Assembly: GCA_949373075.1 (NCBI GenBank)
Contig: CASIBX010000029.1
Coordinates: forward strand, 1 to 32,477
DNA length: 32,477 bases
Direction of reading: 5' to 3'
DNA from: Candidatus Poseidoniaceae archaeon
GTDB taxonomy: Archaea > Thermoplasmatota > Poseidoniia > Poseidoniales > Poseidoniaceae
A program made the translations under genes and the position numbers. This document shows positions 18,363 through 27,828 of the stretch, piece after piece. The notes beneath the pieces are model-generated. The model saw nothing but the letters and a program-made list of their open reading frames with translations. It had not been told where the DNA came from and searched no databases. The stretch's first letter is position 1; each line of letters begins with the position of its first letter.

Positions 18363-18597
18363 TTAACCGCCTGAAACAGGCGGAAGTAAGTGCAACTTCA
18401 TCACCTTCGGATATAGGTTCGTCTCCACCTACTTTTGCACCATTGATACTAATGACAATGCCTTGACTAAGCCACATATCTAAACCCATTTCCTCTAAGA
18501 GGAATCGAACAGAAGAATTGGGCGGAACTTCGATTTGATGTTCTCGACCTCCCATTTCTTCAGCAATTGGCCCGAATGCTAACACGTTCACCTGCAT
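18363..18597 (-). CDS. MoaD/ThiS-family beta-grasp sulfur carrier, one single-base insertion near the C-terminus
   Basis: MQVNVLAFGPIAEEMGGREHQIEVPPNSSVRFLLEEMG...VVISINGAKVGGDEPISEGDEVAL; removing one base restores LPPVSGG* with the diagnostic C-terminal GG. Confidence 0.75.
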
Positions 18598-18650
18598 GAC
18601 GAGCGCTATTGAGCGCCAACTTATCAACCCGTGGCGACGTGTCTTGCACA

Positions 18651-19345
18651 ATGGCAGTAGCACTTTCTTGTGAGGGGCTTTGGAAGATTTACGAAATGGG
18701 GGACGAAAAAGTCCAAGCCGTTCGAGGAATCGACATTAAGGTAGAACAGGGTGAGATGGTTGCCATAATGGGGCCATCTGGCTGTGGTAAAACTACTCTC
18801 TTGAACATTTTATCAGGAATAGATGACCCTTCAGCCGGGCAAGTAAAGGTTTCAGGCAAAGCCTCTGTTCGGTATTAGTGATGATGAAAGAACCGATTTA
18901 CGTGGCCGTGAAATGGGTTTCATCTTTCAGAAATTCCATCTTCTCGATGTAATGAGTGCAGTTGAGAATGTTGAGATTCCATTGTTATTGCTATTGGGAC
19001 TAATCCAGTCAGGCAAGGAATAAAGCAACTGAAGCACTGAACAAAGTTGGTCTCGGAGATAGTTGCGAGCACAGGCCTGCCGAATTATCGGGCGGACAAC
19101 AACAACGAGTATCAATTGCTAGAGCGTTAGTCCATCAACCTTCAGTCATCCTTTGTGATGAGCCAACTGGGAACTTTAGATTCATCAACCAGTGACCAAG
19201 TAATGGAATTACTTTCGGAGTTGAATGAATCAGGTTCCACTATTGTTGTAGTGACTCATGATGATATGTTGCTAAACGGTGTTCACGTATTATTCGTATA
19301 TTTGATGGAAGATTGTCGATCACGAGGAATAATTATGCTATTTGA
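18651..19345 (+). CDS. ABC transporter ATP-binding protein (LolD/MacB-like), about four +1 frameshifts
   Basis: Walker [43 protein letters not shown]; signature [16 protein letters not shown]; Walker [21 protein letters not shown], spread over successive frames. Confidence 0.85.
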
Positions 19346-22300
19346 GACTCTTGCTGTAATCGCACTGATAATTCCTATCAGTGCAAGCTCAGCATGGGGG
19401 CTAAGGCGTGATGTTTCGAAGCTATGGTATCTTCCGATTCTTGGTGTTGGGCCCGATTATTGATGCTTGGATCGTTTGGTGGTTACTGAATTGGCTTGGA
19501 TATCGGCTTCTTTGCCACGTGGGGGTGTACAATTGCAGCGGGGAATGGTTTCCTGTATGCTATTACAGCCACTACTTTCCCCTCGCCGATCTCGTTGTTT
19601 TCCGTCTTTCTTGGCAGCAGGTCAAGCGAAGGCCGCGTCAAGCGGCACTCATGATGGCTGGGCTGTTGGTCGCCTCATCAATAATCACTTCGTCACTCGT
19701 AGTTGGCGATAGTTTGGATGCCACACTTGAGCAAAGAAGTTGAAGCGAAGTATGGTGAAACCGATTTGTTGATTTTCCAAAAAGACCGCCGTACTGGCTT
19801 TTCCATATGACATGGACCAAGAACCTTACCACCGCTTTTGGCCAATCATTACTTGGCAACTGGCTTAGCAGATGAGTGGTCGCACGGTTTAGAAACAACA
19901 GCAACTCTTAGTCGAGATGACGGGCTCGCTTTACCTTCTGCGGGATGGTACGCATATTCTGGATGGGATGATGTATCAATCAATCAAGTTGCTTCAGATG
20001 ACCTCGAATTAGATGAAGGGGATTTAATCGAAATATCCTGGTACTCTTATTCAGATGATGGAGAATTGAGTGCGAATTATGATAATCTTAACCATCGATT
20101 CTGTAATTTCAATGGATGGACGTGGCTCGATTAGGAGGTACTAAATCTCCTGCATTATTCACATCGCTTGAACTTGAGTCAGCAATTACAATCCAAGAGC
20201 TGGGAGGTTAACATGCTGCGGTGTCGCTCTGAATCGGTCTTAGATGCCTCAGAAAGCATTCAGATGTAGAATCTGTTCTCGATCAGTTAATCGATTCATG
20301 AATCGGCTGGATTTGAAATTAATGCTGACGATGATGCAATATCAATCTCAAGCACAACTGGATTAGGTAGGCTAGATGGGGATTTCATGTCATCCTGGAA
20401 TGAGAACTCAACTGAATTGCTTGACGGAGGCTCGGCTATGGAAGTGCTGCAAATACCGGTGGTTCAAATTCAACAAGGAATGAAAATATTATCTCTACCT
20501 GATGACCGAATCGATGAAATAATCATTGCACAAGATGGGGATTGGTATGTCTCAGGTGGTGCGGTTTCGTATCAAAAAGACAGAGGTGGAGCTAGTCATG
20601 GATGGGAAGTTCCATACGGAGGTTTGATTCATGATGTCACACTGCTTGGCGAATCACTACTAGTGGCTCATAGTGATGGTTTGATTGAGATTCCAGATGA
20701 CAAAGATGGTGATTTAATTCACCATGTCAAAGGCGAAGAGGTCAGGATTGCAGCACAGTTCAATCAGTCACTACCAGATTTGCCTAATACCATATTTTCC
20801 ATCGATTATTTGGATAATAGTGGCGAAGATTGGATTGCAGTGAAGCATTTGACTGGTAGCGAGGTCCACAAATACTCTGACGGCCAATGGGTCGAGATTA
20901 ACCAGTCTGGAGAGTGGCTACACTTGGCGGATGAGGTAATGATAGGTTCGCCATCGGGCTGGGTTACTGTTTCTGGTGAATCTTCTCCTGCGAATTGGGA
21001 TGGTCTTAGAGGTGGCTATCTTGTAAATAATGGGTCGTTGTACACTTTCGACGGCCAAATAAATATGTTAACAACATTCGAACCGGATTGCGATGAGCGA
21101 GTCTTTGCATTTGACGGCGATACAATATGTTCAACCCCATTCGGAGTGCTCATCGACAGTGAAAAATTGACTCCACGTTTACCATTAACTGTCGACATCG
21201 GCGGTTTTGGCATAATGCCGCAACTACTCTTGGCAACAGATGGTCCACTTTCACCAGAGCAAGGCGAAATTCTAGTTTCTTCAAGATTATCTCATCTCAA
21301 TCAGTCCGATGAAGTGCTGATCAACGGGTTGATACCTTGGGCATATGGCGACTCACTTCCAATAATATTAGACATCGGTGGTAATATGTCATCTATTGAT
21401 GCACCTGGATTAGATGAATTGGAATCGATAATAATCGGTTTTGTTAATTTGAGCGACGGTGAAGCATTGGCTGCAGCAGCTGAAGGCGAGCGCAGTATAC
21501 TTGTTGTCAATGATGGAAACCTTTCCGCCATAAGCATCTGGCTAGATGAGGTATCGGGTGCGGAAACGATGGGCATCAATATTGTGGCTGCCAAAGAAAA
21601 CGCTCTGGTTGCTGCAGAAGAAGGGGCTGGCGCACTTTCAGCAATGTTCCTCGTGTTTGGCGCATTCACAATCGGCGCTGGCGTACTTTTGGTTCTCACA
21701 ATCGTAATGATGCTTGCAGATTCTCGAAGAGTCGATGAAGCGATAATTAGAGCAATTGGGCTCAAACGTTCAGACATGCGTTCATTAGCGCTCATGGAAG
21801 GCATGATGACCTCTTCAGCCGCATCAATACTGGGTGGGATGTTTGGAATTCTGCTCGCTTGGTTGGTCTCTCTTGCTTTCAGTAGTGTCTTTGCTAATGC
21901 AGGGGCAGAAGGAATAGAGTTTGCATTTAGTTTTGAGAGTATGTTGATCGGAATGTCGTTTGGATTCCTTATTGCAATGGGTACACTCTGGTGTACTGCT
22001 TTGTGGACCAGTCGTTTGAATATAGTTCAAGCTCTAAGGGGTCTTTCACCGATGAGAAGCAGAGGTGTACCTTGGTGGCTTCTATTGTTGCTAATCGCTC
22101 TATTCGGCGGCGGAGGACTTTCTGGATTGAGTATTTTCACACTTGATTCCTCATCTTCACTAAGATTCGCACTGTGGCACATTATGGCTTCAATGATGAT
22201 AATGGGTTCAGTGCCATTATTCACTTACGTATTACCTCATGTCAAAGGTTGGAGAATCCGCAACTCAGGTCGTAATACAATGGCGGTCATGGGTATAGCA

Positions 22301-23701
22301 TTGGCTCTGTGGGCTATTTCTCCAGATTCATGGGCTCCAGTCGATTCAGGAATAAAGCCTGATGAGGTCACTTTCGCAGTACTAGGAATGGTTCAGGTAT
22401 TTGCAGGTGTGATGATACTTTCGGGAATTGCACCTAGAGTCGCTTCATGGGTTGTAAGTCGTTCTTTCTTCGCCAAAAAGTTTGGACCTGTGGTAAAAGT
22501 CTCACTCGCTCACCCTGCCTCTACTCCTTTACGTACTGCAGTAATTATGGGGATGTTTTCCCTTACTGTATTCAGCGTAGTTGTGTTAGCGGGATATTCA
22601 GTGCAATTCGAAGAACACTCTTCTGGCTATGTCGAAGATGCGAGTGGTGAGTTTGAAATATTACTCTCGTCTTCAAGACAGGTACCTTTAGAATTGTCAT
22701 CAGAACCTTCTGAATGGGGATTGAACAAAACTCAATCTGGAGATATCGATGCGGTAGGAATTGTGAATCGGGCAGTAGTTTGGGTCGATGATGGGGAGGA
22801 TAGTATCCCGTATATTCTGAGAGGAGTTGATGCCGGATTTATTGATCACGGGGGTATACCTTTGCAGGACTGGGATCGGGCGCTTGGAGGGACTCAGGAG
22901 GAGGCTTGGAAATCACTTAAATCAAACCCAGATATTGTGTTTGTCGATAGTTCATTTGCACTGGTTGACCCTAATACTGGAGAGTCGATTGCAGGGATTA
23001 CTCTTCCAATTGGAAAATCGATTTCGCTAATTGATATTTCCAACCCTGGTAATAGTCGAGAAGTGATGGTTGGAGGCGTTCTATCTGAGTCGAGTCAACT
23101 GTTCAGCGCAGGCATTTGGATGGATGGCGAAATCGTCGATGAAAAGTTCGGTGGAGTAGTGACTAGAATCTATGTTTCTCATGATGAAACCGTAGACTCA
23201 AGCGAGCTTGAAAATTCGTTGTCACACGACCTGTCATCACAAGGCGTTTACACTTCAGTTATCGAAGATGAGATTTTACTCATCCTGGGGTTGGTATTTG
23301 CGATATTAGCGATATTCCAGGCCTATCTTGCATTAGGGCTGATTGTGGGTATTGCAGGTATTGGGGTTGTTACATATCGTTCGGTTTCAGAACGTTCAGG
23401 AGAGATTGGCATGCTGAGGGCTCTCGGGTTTAGGAAGAGAATGGTGATGATTGGGATGATTATCGAGGTTAGTTGGGTCGCAGTGTTAGGTATGCTCAAT
23501 GGGGCGATTGTGGCACTTGCTTTCCATATGGCTTTGTATCGCACCTTTTGGGAAGAACAGGGTGTGGAATTGATTCTTCCATGGCTAGAAGTGTCATCTA
23601 TGGTATTAGGCGGATGGGCTTTAGTTTTGATTGCAACATGGATTCCAGTTTCGAAGGCAACAAAAATCACCCCTTCCCAAGCTTTAGCAAATGTTGATTA
23701 A
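19335..23701 (+). CDS. ABC transporter permease, FtsX/MacB-like with large extracytoplasmic domain; N-terminal part broken by frameshifts, intact from about 20300
   Basis: FRLSWQQVKRRPRQAALMMAGLLVASSIITSSLVVGDSLDATL; C-terminal FtsX domain VVTYRSVSERSGEIGMLRALGFRKRMVMIGMIIEVSWVAVLG; follows the ATPase. Confidence 0.85.
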
Positions 23702-23904
23702 ACAAGATATAGTTGTTATCTCAATGAAAAATATAGTTATTATCTCATGTCGGGGATAGAATACACAAACACATTGTACCAAGGAGCAAATTTTCCTCTA
23801 TTTCTTGTTAGTTTTTGTTTAAAAATCGCCTTACTGCTACCTATTGAGATATTTTGCAAAAAGTTATTATCAGCGATGCTTAACTGAAACGGCCTTGCCA
23901 AGTC

Positions 23905-23912
23905 ATAAATAC
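23905..23912 (+). promoter_or_regulatory. Candidate archaeal TATA-like element upstream of the 23960 gene
   Basis: AT-rich CATAAATACC about 50 bp upstream of the ATG, with GGAGGAGAT ribosome-binding site before the start. Visual inspection only. Confidence 0.3.
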
Positions 23913-23959
23913 CTTACATGTCGTGGTGAATCCTACCGACCCTTTTGGAGGAGATGACA

Positions 23960-26900
23960 ATGAGCAAGTTAACCCCAATGATTTTGGCCATTTTGATGCT
24001 GGCTAGCACCTCGCTAGTTGCACTGGATTGGGCTGAACTGGAACAGAAAGACATGATTGAAGCAGACGGCCGTTCTGGACCTGATGCTGAAGTTGTGAGT
24101 ATACTGTCGCCTAGAGCGACAACGACCGACACACAAACTGGCGAAATGCAGCACACGCTGTTCGCTGGAGACGATGTGAACTTTGAGACATTCATCAGCA
24201 ACGCTGGTGATGTAGCGATCACTGAGATGGGAATTTCCGTCACAGTGTATCTGTCTGAAGGTGGCGCCCGTGGCATGATTGCTAAGGACGCAGCAGGCAA
24301 CGACCTGTCCTGGAACAACGGCGACGTCATCTGTGATGACTCCTTCGTATGTCCATGGTCCTCACTAGACGTAGGCGCTAATCTCGCTAATGGTAAGTAC
24401 ACTATGACTTATCTGGGTTCAGTCGTATCATGGGCTCCAATTACTGGAGACTATGTAGTGGTTGTAGAGACAAATGCATTTGGCGATAACGCACCTGGAA
24501 ACGATTACTCTGAGAATCTAGTCTCAGTAGTAGACTGGACAGACATTATCGTTGACCTAGCCTGGGACTCCGGAAAGGAAGTCGAAGGCGGTAGTGGTGA
24601 CAAAGCATTCACTCTTACAGTTGGAACCGGAGGATCTTCCTCATGGTCTGCACGTTCAATCATATTGGACATGACTGTAACTGGTGCATTAGATAGTGCA
24701 GTAAACAGTGGTGGAGTCGACATACTAGGTACTAACCTAGCAACTGACTTTGGCACAGGTACTACTACTGAAACATTCAGGCATCAAGATGATGTGAACA
24801 ACACAACATCTGCTATGAGATACGTTATTGATTTCCAAGATGAATCTACATGGAATGGTGTTGTTACACCTTCTACTCAAGTTTCAACTGGTGATTATTC
24901 AGTCGAAGTAAGTTTGGTTAGTTACGTTCTTTACGGACAACAACCAGATTGTGTCGAAGAAGTTACTACCAGAGGAACTGGGCCTAACGGCGAAGATGAA
25001 ACAATGACTTACATCCACTACTGTGAAGTTTTACATTATTCAGACGATGTATCTTCGACTAGTGAATCCGTAATTGAAGGTAAGGTTCAGAACTTCCATG
25101 ATATTGGAGTTACAAACCTTGCAGTTAACCAAGGATATTCAATTGATGAAAATGGAGCGGCTATGGGTGCACCAACTATGCCGGGAATGACCTCAGGTCC
25201 TCTTAACCCAGCATGGTCCAGTGTACAAGCATCTGTTCGCCATCTAGGTAACAACATGATGGAAACTTACGATTGGGAAGTTAACTTCGAAATCGAGAAC
25301 ACCATCACTGGCGTAACTCACACCGAAACTGCAAACTCCTGTACCTTTGGATTTGGCGAGGTTTACACTCACCTAGAACTTGGTGAGGACCCAGAGGGAG
25401 GCACTGCCTTCGAGATGGGTGAAGCATGTATCATGTTCAACTTCGGACCAGGTATCTACAACCTCACAGCGACAGTTTCAATGATCAACATCGACCAAAT
25501 GGATGATGGAACTGGAACAATGGTTGATGCGTACGCAGATATGTCTGCACGCAACGATGATGCAAGCATTTACGAGATAATCGCACTAAACAACAGACCT
25601 AGTGTCACTCTAACTCTAGAGAACACAGAGGATGTAGTAATTGGACCTGAAGGAACAATCACTATTGTTGCTAATGCAGATGATGCAGATGACCAAGGCG
25701 GACTAGCTCTGTCCTACATCTGGACTCACCCTGGAATGCCTGAAGGACAGAACGATACTGTAGTCCCATCCATGTGTAATGGTGTAGGGCCTGCATTCTC
25801 AACCTGCCAACTGATTGCACTTGATGCAGAGTGGGCTGGAGTTCAAACCTATTCTGTAGAAGTATTAGATCCATTCAACTCTTCCGCTAAGGATTTCCTT
25901 AACGTATTTGTCTGGAACCACATAATCACAACCTCAACTACCGACAGCGGTATTGAGATGGTTTACGATCTAACCTATGATGGAGCAAACGCATTCAGTG
26001 TATCTCTAGCAGACTCTTCTGAAGGACCGTACACACAAGACCTAACCAACTTTGGTTACGCTGGTGAATACACCTCAGTCGCAGTACTAGATTACTCACC
26101 ATCTACGACCTACATGCCAGAAGACGTATATGCACAGTCAATCACAATGAATTACGATGCATCTACTCTAGCACCAACTAGTGCATTCTGGATATCTAAC
26201 GGAAACTGGGCTAAGCTAGAAGCAACAATTACTGCTGCTGGTAGCGATGGTTCAATATCTATCGATATGGGTCAAAATGGACAAGTTCTTTCACAGGGCG
26301 AAATCGTTCTGATGGGAGGAGAGTTGCAAATCATCGAAGCACCAGAGGGTAACCCTGCTGGTCTGAATGTAGTAGCAACTGCTGGCGGTCAAATTACAGC
26401 AACATGGTCCTATGTAGGAACCACTGTTCCTGGATTCGATTGGTTGTCAATGGAAATCTGTGATTCAAACGGTGACTGTGACACTTCACAGGAGAACACC
26501 ACTCTTGCAGCTCATTCAATGAGTGGTCAAACCGATACTGAACATGGAGTAACCTACACTTACACACTTTCTGTATGTAACGTAGGTGGATGCCACCCAA
26601 CAATCGCAACTGGTTCTGCAGTTGCAGATAAGGAAGTTGATGGCGACGCTGTTGCTACCGAAATGTCAGTATATGGCGGTGTAGACAATTCAGTCATGGT
26701 TGATGGTGAAACTTCATGGGTAGTCTCTTGGGTTGTTGGTGGCACAGACTCATCTGATGTAGCTGGCTGGAAGGTCTGCTGGACAGACTACTCTTGGTCT
26801 ACTGCAGGCGCAATGCCTGCTACCTGTGCTGATGCAGGCGCTGCAGTTGGAACTACGGCGTCGAGTCGTGAGTCGGTGGAAATTAATCACCCAGGTGGTA

Positions 26901-27205
26901 CAGGAACCAAGACGTACTACTTCGTAGCAGTACCATACGATGACAAAGGTAACATGGACAACGCAGAGCCAGGTACCGATAGCTTGCTAGAACACAAGAA
27001 CACACAGGTCGATCCTTGTGAAACAGATCCTGACAGTGACGAATGTGCAAACATTGGTGACGCAGGTGACGATGCAGAAGGCGGCTCAGTTCCAACATGG
27101 ACCTGGGGCGTAATCATCGGTCTAGTCGTAGTAGCATTCGTTGTCGGTGCATTTATCCTCTCCCGTGGTGGAGATGGTGAAGACGGCAAGGACTGGGATT
27201 ACTGA
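23960..27205 (+). CDS. Large secreted/surface-anchored protein with Ig-/FN3-like domains and C-terminal TM
   Basis: Signal peptide MSKLTPMILAILMLASTSLVALDWAELEQ; FN3-like segments (GGQITATWSYVG..., SWVVSWVVGGTDSSDVAGWKVCW); C-terminal WTWGVIIGLVVVAFVVGAFILSRGGDGEDGKDWDY. Confidence 0.85.
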   Translation: MSKLTPMILAILMLASTSLVALDWAELEQKDMIEADGRSGPDAEVVSILSPRATTTDTQTGEMQHTLFAGDDVNFETFISNAGDVAITEMGISVTVYLSEGGARGMIAKDAAGNDLSWNNGDVICDDSFVCPWSSLDVGANLANGKYTMTYLGSVVSWAPITGDYVVVVETNAFGDNAPGNDYSENLVSVVDWTDIIVDLAWDSGKEVEGGSGDKAFTLTVGTGGSSSWSARSIILDMTVTGALDSAVNSGGVDILGTNLATDFGTGTTTETFRHQDDVNNTTSAMRYVIDFQDESTWNGVVTPSTQVSTGDYSVEVSLVSYVLYGQQPDCVEEVTTRGTGPNGEDETMTYIHYCEVLHYSDDVSSTSESVIEGKVQNFHDIGVTNLAVNQGYSIDENGAAMGAPTMPGMTSGPLNPAWSSVQASVRHLGNNMMETYDWEVNFEIENTITGVTHTETANSCTFGFGEVYTHLELGEDPEGGTAFEMGEACIMFNFGPGIYNLTATVSMINIDQMDDGTGTMVDAYADMSARNDDASIYEIIALNNRPSVTLTLENTEDVVIGPEGTITIVANADDADDQGGLALSYIWTHPGMPEGQNDTVVPSMCNGVGPAFSTCQLIALDAEWAGVQTYSVEVLDPFNSSAKDFLNVFVWNHIITTSTTDSGIEMVYDLTYDGANAFSVSLADSSEGPYTQDLTNFGYAGEYTSVAVLDYSPSTTYMPEDVYAQSITMNYDASTLAPTSAFWISNGNWAKLEATITAAGSDGSISIDMGQNGQVLSQGEIVLMGGELQIIEAPEGNPAGLNVVATAGGQITATWSYVGTTVPGFDWLSMEICDSNGDCDTSQENTTLAAHSMSGQTDTEHGVTYTYTLSVCNVGGCHPTIATGSAVADKEVDGDAVATEMSVYGGVDNSVMVDGETSWVVSWVVGGTDSSDVAGWKVCWTDYSWSTAGAMPATCADAGAAVGTTASSRESVEINHPGGTGTKTYYFVAVPYDDKGNMDNAEPGTDSLLEHKNTQVDPCETDPDSDECANIGDAGDDAEGGSVPTWTWGVIIGLVVVAFVVGAFILSRGGDGEDGKDWDY

Positions 27206-27254
27206 TCCTAGGCCTTGAGTTCTGACAGCAAATACGGTGCTTGACACCGAGGCT

Positions 27255-27303
27255 GCCATGGGGAGCGGTTCGCCGCTCCCTATGGCTCCCCCTTTTCTTT
27301 TTT
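27255..27303 (+). terminator. Hairpin plus T-tract, candidate transcription terminator
   Basis: GCCATGGGGAGCGG-TTCG-CCGCTCCCTATGGC forms a 14 bp stem (one G-T) with a 4-nt loop at 27255-27286, followed by CCCCTTTTCTTTTTTC; 50 bp after the surface-protein stop. Confidence 0.75.
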
Positions 27304-27828
27304 CTTTCAAATTCCAACACAGGGATTGTGTTGTTCTTTCCAATTCCTAACTCAGCTCAAACTGAAGTTATTTTTTGAAATCTAACATATCGATTAGAAG
27401 CGGTTATCTCGCGCACACACGCGAGAGAGTTCGCTACAAAACTGTAAGTTTTACAAATACTATATTTTTCTAGTGACGTATACATCCTCAATGTTATTTT
27501 TTTGTTATTATTTCCGTTCAAACCCTAGAGCGAAATGTGCCGTATAGTTTGGGGTGGACTGGTGAACTGAAGTTTTTATCAATCTTCAATTTGCTTGCAG
27601 TGGTTGGTTTAGGCAAGTCTTATTATGGGCGGGTCCTAACGATATTCGATGAGCAAGTCGTATATTTCTATTGGCCCCGTAGTGGAGCCGGTCTCGGGAA
27701 AAATACATCTTGGAATGCCCATCTTCTGTGATGCTCTAAAAGCGCATGTACCCCAATGCTCATAAGGGATACAAAGCCTGAAGCGCTCTGCATACAGTCC
27801 GTAAGGACGTCCGTAAGGAGATGATGAC

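Noticed and set aside
21301-21804. 167-aa antisense ORF
   Set aside because: Opposite the intact permease frame; Ser/Ala-rich shadow translation.
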